Counted from the stretch's first letter, positions 53,465 through 64,000 are shown. The stretch: 64,000 bases of DNA from Cymbomonas tetramitiformis (GCA_001247695.2 LGRX02025988.1:20997-84996); one strand, 5' to 3'. The notes: a model not told the origin generated them from the letters alone. Numbers and translations are program-made.

Positions 53465-54463
53465 TGCTACGTTTTGTAAGAATATTCCTGGACGATTGTA
53501 TCCTCTTCAGCAACACCTTGGAGGAGCATCTTTCCCATCTCCAGCAATTTCTCGAAGTCTGTGAGAACCAGGGTATCTACCTCAAAGAGTCTAAGTGTCA
53601 ACTATTGCAGACCCAGATACGCTTTCTGGGGCACGTGATCTCACGGGAAGGAAGTCAACCTCAACATGACAAGCTGGCCGCCATCAGGGACTGGCCCGCT
53701 CTGGAAAACGCCACGCATGTGCGCCAATTTTTGGGGTTGGCTGGGTACTACCGGCGGTACATGCTGGGCTTCTCTGAAGTAGCACAACCTTTGACTCAGC
53801 TCACCAAAGGGGATGTCGCTTGGCTATGGGGACCCATGCAGCGTTGGGCCTTCGAGGAGATTAAGAAGGCGCTATGTTCTTCACCCACTCTGGCGCTACC
53901 CGATATGAAAGCGGCGGCCGAAGGACGGCATCCTTTCGTGGTACAAACTGACGCCAGTGGAGTGGCACTAGGGGGAGTACTGATGCAAGACGTAGGAAAT
54001 GGATTGCAACCTATCGCCTTTGAGAGCAGACAGTTTAATGGAGCCGAGCAGAACTACCATGCTGGCGAAAGAGAACTCTGCGCTCTCCATCACTGCACTA
54101 CGCAAACTTGGCGACACTACCTCATCTGGACCGAGTTCCAATTGCAGGGTGACCACAAGCCCCTAGTCTGGTTAATGGCACCCGGACAACCTCTCAGCCG
54201 ACGCCAAGCCCGATGGTACATGGATCTAGTGGAGGTAGGGGTACCCGAGATGGAGTACATCCCTGGGGCGCTACTCTGGGTTCCCGACGCTCTGTCCAGG
54301 CGACCCGACTACAAGGAAATTTCCGCGAGAGAAGGACTGGTAGAAGCTGGCTTTGTGCATCCGGTTACTGGGAAACCGCAGCGACCTCCCTCGGCCGCAG
54401 ATACTGCCAGCAAGTTTCGACCTGCAGCTGGTAAAGAGTCTCGCCAAGGACGCGCGCCCCTGG
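53465..54463 (+). pseudogene. Reverse transcriptase C-terminal part and RNase H of gypsy element 3
   Basis: Begins at FVRIFLDDCILFS (the catalytic Y/F-x-D-D box), then IRFLGHVISREG, HVRQFLGLAGYYRRYM and RNase H motifs VQTDASGVALGGVLMQD, ERELCALHHC and GDHKPLVWL. The upstream palm and fingers are absent. The frame is interrupted by a MITE at 54464; across the MITE and its CTGG duplication it continues in phase at 55137. Confidence 0.85.
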
Positions 54464-55132
54464 TGTCTATTGGGCGCACCTTACGGTGGGTTAACCCACC
54501 GTAAGAGGTTTTCGGAAACCGCATGCTGGTGCTAGTATATTGTGACAACTTGGCAAACCCATGCTTTTTTACACACCTTAGGGGTTATATTAGTGCATCG
54601 ACTTGCAAAAAATACGAGACATATCGTATAGGTGTGTCTTATATACGCCCTAGTACCAAGGGGTCAAGCAGAAAAATGCCCCAAATTCTTACGGTGGGTT
54701 AACCCATTTTTTCATCTATGGGTAGATTTTAAGAACGCAGATCGCATCTGGAACATGCATATTAGAATTTTTCTATCATCTGTGACACCTAGGGAACCTC
54801 TCGTAGATGGGGTTCAGTTATCATCTGATTATAGACGGAATTCTGAGGCGGTTTACACGAGGGGGTATGGCTTGAAAAATGCACTGAATATGTATTTTTC
54901 AGGGTGTTTCGTTGTTTTCGCTTGCGGTGGCGAGTTTTTTCTACCCTGTCGGCGATCTAGCGGTATATTTTCCATTTCACATGGTGGATATGAGTCTAAA
55001 GGCAATGTGTGTCACGTGTATGACCCGATATAATGCTTCAGAATGATAATAAATAGCTAAGACCTTAGGGTATGGTTAACCCACCGTAACGCCTCGTTAC
55101 GGTGGGTTACCCCACCGTATCCCCAATAGACA
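54464..55132. mobile_element. 669-bp MITE with palindromic ends, copy 2
   Basis: Terminal inverted repeats begin TGTCTATTGGG. CTGG is duplicated at 54460-54463 and 55133-55136. Palindromes TACGGTGGGTTAACCCACCG lie just inside both ends, two on the right. Same architecture and length class as 9442-10106, and both show 4-bp duplications. Excision in silico restores the host reading frame. Confidence 0.88.
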
Positions 55133-55136
55133 CTGG

Positions 55137-55950
55137 GAGTGGTAGATCCCAACAAGTTGAAGGAGCGCAAGTCCAACAGCGCCAAGACCAAAGATCCTGA
55201 ACCAGTCCTCGCGTACAGTGGGACTCTCACCTGGATGGACTCCCCTCAACTCTGGATGGACGCCTTACATACCCTGCAGCTGGCCGAAACTGGGTACGAG
55301 AAAGCAACCCTGGCAGTTCAGACGCGCTCTGGCAAACTGACAGCATCCTCGCCCCCTTCTCCCAGGAAGACCCCTGTTGATTACTCAGCAACGCCGAAGT
55401 GCAGCGAGGCCTCAACCAGACTCCTGGAGCCCAGCGATCGACAGGACTGGAAGTTCCGTGCGGACATGTTCGACTTCTTGAGTCAAGAATATGGACCTTT
55501 CGAGGTGGACGCCTGTTGCGACTTGGGAGGAAAGAATCGTCAGGTCAACCGCTACTGGACGGACTGCTTGAAGGAAAACTGGCGAGGGTTGAACGTCTGG
55601 TGCAATCCTCCCTTCTCCTCCAACCATTTGACCATCGAGGCCGTACTGAGGAAATATGTGGAAGAATGGCGTCTGGACCCTGAGAATACTTCAGCTCTCT
55701 TCGTCCTTCCTGACTTTCAGTCTCGCATGCCACAGTGGCGGCAGTTGTTCAGATCTGCGGGAATGAGAGTGGAGTACATTATTCCTACTACCCATGACGC
55801 TCAAGGAGAACCTGTGCAGATGTTCGCCGCCCCGGATGGAGCCCTTCTGGATCTTCCTTGGCCCCTGCTAGTGGTGTACGCCCCGCCAGCTCGACAGCGT
55901 GTCAAGCGGGAAAGGAAACGAGTTCCCCCCCTCCTATCGTGCGTACTGGA
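55137..55950 (+). CDS. Adenine-methyltransferase-like (Dam/PF05869-type) domain of gypsy element 3 pol
   Basis: Downstream of the RNase H linker (MDALHTLQLAETGY) a domain of about 150 residues spans roughly 55440-55890. Visible features: FLSQEYGPFEVDACCDLGG (the start pattern of phage N6-adenine methyltransferases), then NRYWTDCLKENW, and LNVWCNPPFSSNHL containing an N-P-P-F catalytic motif, followed by LFVLPDF and a second pair of strands. N-P-P-Y/F is the signature of amino-methyltransferases. DIRS-type retroelements are known to carry Dam-like domains; one between RNase H and integrase of a gypsy element is unusual. The frame passes to the integrase phase between 55.92 and 55.96 kb. Activity is not established. 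Confidence 0.65.
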
Positions 55951-57227
55951 GAAGCGGCCAGCGTTCGAGACCTGCATCAGCAGATATCAGGAGGCCAGTT
56001 CCTCAAAGCGCTGCAAGCGGAATATGGGCGACCTGGTCCCCTTCAGACTTTAAGGAAGGAAATCCAAGAAGCTCCGCATCAACGCACTCGTGACTTCTGC
56101 GTAGTGGGAGATGTGTTGTGGAGGGTGAGCGCTGGGCGCTATCAGTTGGTACTGGGAGAAGATTCACCCCTCCGTGAGGTAGTGCTGCAAGAGGCGCATG
56201 CATCTGTTTCAGCTGGACACGCGGGCAGGGACAAAACTCTGGAACGAGTACTGCGACGCTTCTGGTGGAAAGGGGCAGCAGAAGATGTGGGACGCTGGGT
56301 TTCATCTTGCACTATCTGTCAAGCGGTGCGACCGAGAAATTCCTACCCGGATGGATTGCTGAACCCACACACTATTCCTACGCGACTATGGCAAGTGGTC
56401 AGTGTGGACTTTGTCACTGGACTGCCAGTCACGGCGCGGAATCACGATGCCTTTGCTACTTTCACATGTAAGCTCAGCAAAATGGTTCACATCATCCCGT
56501 TGAACTTCCAGGACAGCTCCGCTGAGGTTATCGCTCGAATCTACTTCGACCACATCTGGAAACTACATGGCACCCCTATGAAGATTGTCTCTGACCGCGA
56601 CCCTCGTTTTCAGGATGCTATGTGGAAGGAATTGATGAGACTTATGGGAACTAAAGTGGCCTCCACCACGCCTTACAACCCTCGTTCGGACGGACAAGCT
56701 GAACATACCAACCGCGTGGTAGAAGACATGCTAAGGTCCTTCGTAGGCAGCAATCCAGAGGACTGGGATTTGTGGTGTGCCAACGTAGAGTTCGCCATAA
56801 ACGATACGCGGAGCGATGTAACCGGCTTTACCCCGTTTGAGTTGGTCTTGGGGCACTCGCCTATGTCGCAACTGGACTTGTTCCTGCAAGCGGCTGCTGG
56901 ACAACACTCCAAGCGTAAGGGTGGAGAAGGTACGGCACACGAGATGGCTAGTAAATTCGCGGCTCAACTAGAGGACGCCCGCACTAAGCTAGAACTGGCA
57001 CAGCAACGCCAGCGACATCAGTTTGACCAGCGTCACACCGCCAAATCCTTTCAGTTGGGAGACTTGGTCTGGGTAGATGCCAAGCATCTCACGGAAAATA
57101 TCATGAACCGCGAATCCTTCAGGAAGCTGGGACCTCGCTGGCACGGGCCCTTACCCATCACCGAGAGGTTCTTCAGTGACCAGCAGCGAGAGCTACCCGA
57201 AATTGACAGAGGTGCTCCGGTGGCTTA
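55950..57227 (+). CDS. Integrase of gypsy element 3
   Basis: Inserts element DNA into the genome. N-terminal zinc-binding H-H-C-C pattern: HASVSAGHAG ... CTICQAVRP. Catalytic core with VSVDFVTGLP (first Asp), IVSDRDPRF (second Asp) and GQAEHTNRVVEDML (Glu), followed by VEFAINDTRSDVTGFTPFEL and the C-terminal LGDLVWVDAKHL. The catalytic triad is complete. At about 57227 the frame shifts; the next frame continues with RLKLPPKWRIHDVF, the usual integrase-to-chromodomain linker. Confidence 0.85.
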
Positions 57228-57353
57228 CGGCTCAAGTTACCCCCTAAATGGCGTATCCACGATGTTTTTGCGCAGCATCGCCTCAAGGAATACCGCACTG
57301 CGGATGAAGCCTTTGCGCTGCGTCGACAAATACCTACTCCTGCTAAGGTTCTC

Positions 57354-58436
57354 GTGGATGGACAATCCCAGACCCATGTGTCTAAGATTCTGGCTCGAAG
57401 AGTGAAACCTATGAAAGGAGGCAAGGAAGTAGAAGAATTTCTGGTTCGCTGGACTGGGTACTCTAATGCTCATGACTCCTGGAAGACCCGTGAGTCGTTG
57501 AACTACGGGGGTGAACTCGAACAGCTCACGGAGTTCGAACAACTGAGACTATCACGAGAAGGACAAGCCCGGGAAAAAGCCTTACAGGAGGTCAGAATGC
57601 AGCGGAAGCAAAGGCGGGAACGCGCCAGAGCTCTAACTTTCCTGGATACTTCTGATGAAGGGAAACTCACTTCTCTGGACAACTGCCTACCTTGGGAACA
57701 ATACTGTCGCTCCTCTGACGCCTTTGTGACGCATCTAGCTCTTCTGGACTCTGTGGTCTCGACACGCGAGTTGCGACTACTAGTACTTTTCAGTGGTACA
57801 GGAAGTGTGGAGAGAAGTTTCATGTCATGTTATCCGAAGAGCACTGTGGTCACCGTCGATCATGATCCTCGCTGGCAACCTACCTACGCTGAGAAGGTTC
57901 AGGACTGGGACTTCAAGCGTTACGCGCCTGGTTACTTTGACGTCATCTGGGCTAGTCCACCGTGCACCGAATACAGTCAGGCTAAGACCACTGGGGTGCG
58001 ACAACTGCGACAGGCTGATGCCTGTGTACGCCGAACGCTCCAAATTTTTGACTTTCTCAAACCCCAGCATTGGTTTATGGAAAATCCGATGGGCAGGTTT
58101 CCCTTTGCGCTGCGATTTCGACCCGTAGTTCGCCGGTTACCTACCCCGTTGTATTGCTCTTACTGTATGTATGGTACTGGCTATCGCAAGCCTACTTGCA
58201 TCTGGACGCAGTCGCCTCCTCCAGTGGATCTACGGTACTGCACGATGGATACTCCTTGTCTTCACCAACGGACTCTGGGATCACATCCGGAAACTGCTCA
58301 ACTGGGACCTCATCCAGGGCAACAAGGAGCGGGAGTTTCCACTGCTGTATACCCTCTGCCCGCTGGATTGCTTCGTCAACTCTTCGAGCACCTGTTCGAT
58401 CAGAAAAGCATATCACGCATCCATACGCATGGCTGA
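57354..58436 (+). CDS. Chromodomain fused to a cytosine-C5 DNA methyltransferase, C-terminus of gypsy element 3 pol
   Basis: Intact 360-residue frame, preceded in phase by the end of the integrase linker. Residues about 7-60 are a chromodomain (VSKILARRV, EEFLVRWTGYSNAHDSW), which in chromoviruses guides integration by binding histone marks. A charged linker follows. Residues about 140-350 are a C5 methyltransferase: LVLFSGTGSVE (SAM loop), VVTVDHDP, WASPPCTEYSQAK (catalytic Cys about 204), FMENPMGRF, CMYGTGYRKPTCIWTQ. It ends 66 bases before the purine tract, so it is the true C-terminal domain of pol and not a neighbouring gene. It shares many residues with the virus-type enzyme at 5772. 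Retrotransposon-borne cytosine methyltransferases have been reported in dinoflagellates and a charophyte alga. Confidence 0.88.
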   Translation: MDGQSQTHVSKILARRVKPMKGGKEVEEFLVRWTGYSNAHDSWKTRESLNYGGELEQLTEFEQLRLSREGQAREKALQEVRMQRKQRRERARALTFLDTSDEGKLTSLDNCLPWEQYCRSSDAFVTHLALLDSVVSTRELRLLVLFSGTGSVERSFMSCYPKSTVVTVDHDPRWQPTYAEKVQDWDFKRYAPGYFDVIWASPPCTEYSQAKTTGVRQLRQADACVRRTLQIFDFLKPQHWFMENPMGRFPFALRFRPVVRRLPTPLYCSYCMYGTGYRKPTCIWTQSPPPVDLRYCTMDTPCLHQRTLGSHPETAQLGPHPGQQGAGVSTAVYPLPAGLLRQLFEHLFDQKSISRIHTHG

Positions 58437-58502
58437 TCTGTGTCTGGATCTTAGCTGCTGTACAAATGACTCTGAGTTATCATCTCTTTGTACTAACAAG
58501 CT

Positions 58503-58516
58503 AAGAGGGGAGGAGT
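58503..58516 (+). promoter_or_regulatory. Polypurine tract of gypsy element 3
   Basis: AAGAGGGGAGGAG directly followed by T and TGTGCCAGGG, the likely LTR start at 58517. Same form and position as the tract of gypsy element 2. Confidence 0.7.
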
Positions 58517-58568
58517 TGTGCCAGGGAACAATAGCCCGGCCAAGCCATTCGATTGGCATATTGTATTT

Positions 58569-59570
58569 ATGCATACTGGGGCAGTGAGATGGCAATGGGC
58601 TCGGAAGGGGACTCCCGAGCCATTGACTTCGTACTATGGGGAGCGAAAGCCTGGACTTGATTATAGCTGGCAGCATATTATCGTACACCCTTCTGGTGCG
58701 CTACGCCGCTGGGAGCGTAATAGGGGCGGCGGCTGGTTTCTAGAAGACGCCACTCAGTTGAAGGCGCCGGTAGCGCCATTCTCATTACCGATCAGCCGCG
58801 TTGGGATCGCGTACTGGAATCCGACGATTGTGATTGACGACGACGAATATCATGGAATTCCCTACCAGGGGCGTAAGCCTACACACTCAGCGTCTACGAA
58901 CAGTGAAGATTCGGGTACAGGCGCTGTGTCCTGGAGTAAGGAGAAGTTACCAGATTCTGATGACAATGATGACGCAGGTGTCACTAACAGTAAGGAGAAA
59001 CTACCAGGTTCGGATGACAAAGATGACGCGGGTGTCATATATGGCATGGACACTGCCAGTCCGAAATGGGAGCCAACTTCGCCTGAATATGATGACACCG
59101 AGGATGACGTCAGCGAGTTCGATGACTTGGTAGCTGACGATGATGCTGAAGAACAAGCTGAAGCTCGAAGGTTGAAGAGACTGGGACTGCAATTGATCAT
59201 GGATGAGAAGGGTGAACTTCACTGGGTACCAAAGGGCACCTCCCCGACCTCACCTGTTCAGCCCGATGATCAGCCTATTACCGAGCAGAAGTCTGAGGCC
59301 ATATCTGAGGATGCCCCAGCCTCTGTGGTGGAAACTGTTCATGTACCACCAAAGAAACCATATGGGTCGGATACTGGATTGACTTCAATGGTTGAGAATA
59401 AGGCTGGGGTGTCTGAAGAGACGAAGAGGCAATCTAGGAAATATCCGAGATGTTGGACACATGAGTATATCACTCATTTGAAATGCACCATGAGCAGTGA
59501 CAGTGATGAAGAAGAAGTGCTGGACGTGGCTCCTCGTAGGAAGAAGGCAAAGATCAGCAAGGGACAATGA
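58569..59570 (+). CDS. Acidic protein encoded within the putative 3' LTR of gypsy element 3
   Basis: A frame of 333 residues from the ATG at 58569; it stays open upstream to 58518. N-terminal part has repeated aromatic segments (FMHTGAVRWQW, IIVHPSGALRRWERN), possibly two copies of a short beta unit. The middle has two near-repeats of KEKLPxSDDxDDAGV and is very acidic. The C-terminus is basic (APRRKKAKISKG), a likely nuclear localisation signal. It starts just after the purine tract, so it lies inside what should be the LTR. Not recognised. It could be an accessory gene of the element or an unrelated gene placed there. Confidence 0.5.
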   Translation: MHTGAVRWQWARKGTPEPLTSYYGERKPGLDYSWQHIIVHPSGALRRWERNRGGGWFLEDATQLKAPVAPFSLPISRVGIAYWNPTIVIDDDEYHGIPYQGRKPTHSASTNSEDSGTGAVSWSKEKLPDSDDNDDAGVTNSKEKLPGSDDKDDAGVIYGMDTASPKWEPTSPEYDDTEDDVSEFDDLVADDDAEEQAEARRLKRLGLQLIMDEKGELHWVPKGTSPTSPVQPDDQPITEQKSEAISEDAPASVVETVHVPPKKPYGSDTGLTSMVENKAGVSEETKRQSRKYPRCWTHEYITHLKCTMSSDSDEEEVLDVAPRRKKAKISKGQ

Positions 59571-59833
59571 AATCAACTGTCTTGATTAGGATTGTCCAAA
59601 TGCAGATTCTCTGATTAGGATTTGTATAGGTGGCTGATGATGATATGCCAGCCGACATGGGACAGATCGATTAGAGATATGAATTGCGCGCCTTGAAAGT
59701 ATAAGACATGAATATTGCCCATTTGGAGGCTGTTCTAACTTGAAGTAACTATTTGGAGGAGCTGTTGCTCAACCTGTTAATTTACTGGTCAATCTTTCCT
59801 GCCATAAAGATATTGCAATTGCTTGAATTGTAG
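59571..59833. other. Boundary between gypsy element 3 and the LINE
   Basis: No gene. Somewhere here the gypsy 3' LTR should end with CA; the exact point is not visible without a second LTR. Confidence 0.4.
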
Positions 59834-62800
59834 CCTTGTTCACACAAAGTGGTCAAACAGCACTGGAAACGAGCCAAGCAAAGGCACAATGACAAAACGG
59901 TAAAAGAATACTGGAACAACCAAAAAAGATACCACAAAAGGATATATGCCAAAGCGCAAGAAACAGGCCATGCCCCCACGGCGAACATACAGGCCCTGCA
60001 GGACAGGGAGGGCAACCTCTCTGTAGGCCACGGGAACATTGCAAACGCGCTAGCAGACCACATGGCTCACTCAGCGCCATACAAGATGGAGCACCGTAGT
60101 CTGCCCGACCCGAAACCCCCGCCATGGGAAGACCCAGCTCATAGAGAACGCCTCATAAAAGCACCAAGACCAGACCCCACGGGACTGGACCTCACAATAA
60201 GTAGACAGGGCTACAGCAAGGCGGTGCACACCTTAAACAACAACAAAGCACCAGGCCCCACCAGGACCCCGAACGAAATTCTCAAGTACATGCCAGAGGA
60301 CTTCCACGACGCCCTACACGCGCTCATGCTGGAAATGTGGAACAGCAAACACGTCCCCCTCACCTGGAAAAAAGGGACATTCTGCTTCCACCACAAGAAA
60401 GGGGACGTCACCTTACAGCAAAACTACCGACCCATAGCCCTACTTGAGGGGGTATTCAAGCTGTACACCTCGCAGATAGCAAACATGCTCTCCACGTTCT
60501 GCGAAACGCAAGGAATACTAGCCCAGGCGCAGGAAGGCTCAAGGGAAAAAAGGAACACACTCCGACAACTCACCAGAGTAACCAATGCGATAGAGGATGC
60601 AAACGTCTCGGGACGAGAACTGCATGGCCTGTATGTAGATTTCGAAAATGCGTATGGCTCAGTGGACCACAACAAACTACTGCACACGATGCAATACCTC
60701 GGAATACCCGACGAACTCACGCAGGTGGTGCGAGATGTCCTGGGTACACAAAGCCACGACACCATGTCAATGAACACCAGGGTAGGAGGGGAAACCTCTC
60801 ACAAAACGGTGCAGGTGCAAAGAGGACTCCTCCAAGGAGACAGCATGAGCCCCCTCCTTTTCATAATATACCAGGAACCGTTGTTAAGGTGGCTAGAGGT
60901 GGGGGAGCATGGATACCAGCACAAATACGCAGCGGAACAGGAAAGACTGGGCCCCCTCAGGACAGCAGCAGGGGCGTTCGTCGATGACCTGCTCATACAA
61001 TGCCCCACGATTTTCCACATGCGAGCTCAACTGCACAAACTGCAGGCATTCTCACAATGGAGTGAACTCAAAATTAACCTTACCAAGTCAGCCATAACCG
61101 GCATAAAAAATGGGGTTTCCATACCCGAGCAACTCCATAAAGACCTCAAAATGGTGGGGGTGGACGGTAAGCTAAGCCACTTCAAGATACTCAAACCAGA
61201 CGACACATACAAATACCTGGGAGTACTACTGGCATTCACAGGCAGGTGGGACAAGGAGAAAGAAGCTGCTAGGGAAGAGATGAACCACAGAATACAAGCA
61301 CTACTGCGCTCCCCACTAACGCCGGACCAAAAAGAATACTCCCTTCACTCTGCAATACTGGGGAAGTTCGGGTATGGACTGCACCTAGGGCTCTACACAG
61401 CGGGCGAAATAGACGACTTCAACAAAATAATAGGTGGGGCCACAAAGAACATACAAGGCCTGCCCCGCAACGGAACGCCAAACATTTTCACCACGCAGGA
61501 AAAGGAAAGGTTCGGCTTGGGCATGGTGCCACTCCAGGCAGTCTACGCCCAGTCGATTTGGAGCGGACTACTGGAGGCCATGCACAGTGAAGAGGACAGA
61601 GGAGCAGTACGGGGCCCGGCGTGGAGGCAAATAAACCTAAAGTCAAGGCTCAGAATGTCCCACGTCAGCAGGTCCACCAGAGGGCTGGTAGAATACCACT
61701 GCACCGCACGCATGAATTGCGCAGACCTCGACAAACTCTGGGGAGGGCACCAGACAAAACACAACACACTAAGAAAACTCAATGCCCTACTCAGATACAA
61801 CATTACGCCCCAGGGGACGGAGGGGATGCTCAGACAGCTCCAAACCCCGGCACCAAAGATAATGGAGCAGCTGAAAGGGGCGACCAGAAGAAAGTCTGAC
61901 AAAGAGATGGAAGGAACAACAAGGAAAACGAAAGCAGGCAAAATAATTGATGGGGACCTACCGGCACCTCCAGACTGGCAGGCGATGTGCACAGACCAAA
62001 CCGCCAGGCTCACAGTACCCAAGGACACGCCAACTTCGATAAATTTCACAACGTGCCTCAAACTATTCACACACTTCCCAGACCTAGCGTTCCTTACTAC
62101 CCGGGATGGCCAACATGCGATTAGCCAGGTAAACGTCAGGGAACAATGCACAGATGCAGCCCTCAAAGCAGACCGCAGTGCCATAGCAAAAGGCCTGGCA
62201 CACCTGTACCCATACCTATGCGAAGCCCAGCCTAGAGACATTGCGAAGCCGGGGGACTTTTATGATAGCAGCACAAACCGGCGGCTGAAGCAACAATACA
62301 GGAGTATACCCTGTGAGGGACCGCTGGACCCCCACACAATGCGAACCAACCTCCCGCGCCTCAACCCGGAACAGCTACGGGCTAAAATGACGGACTGGGA
62401 GGCGAGGCTGGTCCCCAGAGAAGAGATTCACAGGCAACTCTCCCTGCACCCGCTTACAAGGATTAACGAGACGGAGACTACCGGTCCAGTACAGGGGGAG
62501 GAGGATGAGGCACCACAAGACCTCCACACGCGCCCGCAAACTAAATGGATAGACGAAATAGACCCTATGGCCGAAAAAATGGAGACAGGCTGCTTCGAGA
62601 AAGGCCAAACAATAGACAAGCCGAAGGAAATTGTAGCAGTAAGGACCCTACTCATTGACCCGACGGACCCCCACTCCCTAGTAACGCAATACAGAACCCA
62701 GTGGAGGCACTCGGAAGGAGATGACTCCTACTCATGGAGTACAAGGGAAACCATAACTGACTACCTAAAACTAGCTAAGCGGAGGGGCCAAAGCGCAACC

Positions 62801-64000
62801 ACCTTCCCGAGCCTAAAAAGAAGGCTGCAAGCAAGAGGCACTCAGGTAACCCACCCCACAGGCCTCAGAAAAATATTGGCTGGAAGGCCGCACCTGGGGC
62901 AGGCCTGGCCCACGCTACATGCAGGAAACCTTTCCCTGGACCCGACAGAAACCAACCCAGAGCAAGACATTGCGGACAACAGGGAACACCACTGCCAATT
63001 ACGGCTGGAGGGGGAGCTCGCCCACAGCTACCACAGAAACGGGAAATACATAGGCACCCTCACTAAAGAAAAGCTTCTCAGGCTACACGAGAGATACACC
63101 CAGGCAGTGGGTACCACACGCCACCAAACCCCGCACCAACGCGCACTGCGCATGGAAATGTGGGAGGACCATAAGATACAGGTCTCCACGTTTGAGGAGG
63201 AAATAGGGCACCTCCTCATTAGGTACTCAAGCAAAGAAGAAAAAGAGGAACGAAAAAAGAACCTACAGAACCACTGGACATTCCCTGCCCAGATGCAAAG
63301 GGCACTACAACAGGCGTTCGGAATTACCACCGAACTATTTGCCTCACCCCTCCTCAATGTTCACCACAACACCACGAAATACTACGCCAAGTACGACAGA
63401 GACAAGGTGTTTGGGGCCAGGGGCTCAGCCTGGACGACAAACTGGATGAAATTGGGGGCCTACCAGTTCAACCCAGAATACACGCCACAGGACCTCAAAA
63501 AGGCGCTGGACTTTGCCATTGCGGCCACCACCACGCAAGACCCTGTGTTCGGAGTCGGAGTATACCCGACATATGAGAAGACCCCATACAGGAAACTATA
63601 CAACACACACGCAGGGCACTTAGTCCATGAACTGTTTGAAATACCACAAGACAAATTCACATTCCTGCCCCCTGACCACTGGATGGGTGCTACTCACCAG
63701 CAAGCGAAACAGTGCAACTGGAACCTCAGGGTACTGATTGTCGCCAACAAAGCAGGGTGGCAGGCCCACTGCATGGACCCAGATGCCGCTGCGGACTGCA
63801 TAAGAAACGCGCTCACAACTTGCCCGCAGAGTAAGGTCCGCACAACCACGGCCGTCGGACAGCCAAGGAGGGAGGCGAACCTGCACGACAGGAACGAACC
63901 AAACCTAGAAGGACGCACCCTCAGTGTGGACTGTGTGGTAGACACAAGACCATGGCAGCGATACGAACTCCCGGAGGTCAAGACAAAGGACATGACAAAT
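59834..64000 (+). CDS. LINE-type retrotransposon ORF2, 5'-truncated, open to window end
   Basis: One uninterrupted frame of 1389 codons with a stop just upstream (TAG 59831-59833) and none before the window ends. It begins between endonuclease and reverse transcriptase, as expected for a 5'-truncated LINE. Reverse transcriptase motifs: NNNKAPGPTRTPNEILK, NYRPIALLEGVFKLY, LYVDFENAYGSVDH, GLLQGDSMSPLLF, and the catalytic AFVDDLLIQ near 60975-61000. After the thumb a segment at about 62620-62770 (VRTLLIDPTDPH ... YRTQWRHSEGDDSYSW) resembles a chromodomain. Around 63330-63770 a further domain begins TTELFASPLLN, with YQFNPEY and VFGVGVYPTY, resembling Dam-like methyltransferase domains but with N-P-E-Y in place of N-P-P-Y. 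The codon choice is A-rich on this strand, typical of LINEs. The last two domain calls are inference. Confidence 0.8.

Larger units (their letters stand above)
53460..59570 (+). mobile_element. Ty3/gypsy retrotransposon 3 with two methyltransferase-like domains, 5'-truncated
   Basis: The element starts inside reverse transcriptase (FVRIFLDDCILFS), continuing through RNase H, an adenine-methyltransferase-like domain, integrase, chromodomain and a cytosine-C5 methyltransferase, then a polypurine tract and a putative 3' LTR. Gag, protease and most of reverse transcriptase are missing, so it cannot move by itself. A 669-bp MITE interrupts it at 54464-55132. Two frameshifts separate the domains. 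RNase H is closely related to gypsy element 1. The right boundary is uncertain because no second LTR is available for comparison. Confidence 0.85.

Overview
This is a eukaryotic nuclear window, most likely from a microalga. The evidence is one ordinary intron-rich host gene (a bubblegum-type long-chain acyl-CoA synthetase with GT-AG introns on the minus strand, 25.3-32.1 kb), chromodomain Ty3/gypsy retrotransposons, hAT elements, a LINE, and the decayed remains of a Polinton-like or giant-virus-like DNA virus. No species can be named from the sequence alone. Apart from the synthetase, almost everything here is mobile or viral, and much of it is nested.

Region by region. 0-1.25 kb: hairpin repeats and a palindromic MITE-like repeat. 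1.25-14.75 kb: a viral-looking block, made of a large single-pass membrane protein (GC-rich), two small paralogous proteins, a broken A32-type packaging ATPase, an intact cytosine-C5 DNA methyltransferase, and a broken primase / superfamily 2 helicase. The block carries 12 copies of a 54-base imperfect palindrome. A non-autonomous LTR element (8944-11559) sits inside the primase gene, and a 665-bp MITE sits inside that. 14.75-23.44 kb: gypsy element 1, with a hAT transposon inserted cleanly in its reverse transcriptase (8-bp duplication). 23.4-25.3 kb: nothing recognised. 25.3-32.1 kb: the acyl-CoA synthetase. 34.17-36.18 kb: a second small LTR element. 36.78-47.35 kb: gypsy element 2, complete with 598-bp LTRs, -1 frameshift signal, intron in integrase and chromodomain, inserted into a hAT transposase gene. 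48.4-50.7 kb: a non-autonomous hAT element with subterminal repeat arrays and another repeat-rich element inside. 51.0-52.3 kb: gag-like fragments. 53.46-59.6 kb: gypsy element 3, 5'-truncated, carrying two different DNA-methyltransferase-like domains, and itself hit by a copy of the same MITE family. 59.83-64.0 kb: a 5'-truncated LINE whose single reading frame is still open at the window end and which also appears to carry chromo-like and methyltransferase-like domains.

The connecting theme is DNA methyltransferases carried by parasites. The virus-derived block and gypsy element 3 encode clearly related cytosine methyltransferases sharing the WASPPCTEYS active-site block. Gypsy element 3 additionally carries an adenine-methyltransferase-like domain between RNase H and integrase, and the LINE has a possible relative of that domain near its C-terminus. 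In the viral block the methyltransferase frame is intact while the neighbouring replication and packaging genes are broken, and it is bracketed exactly by inverted copies of the 54-base palindrome, which supply its start and stop codons.
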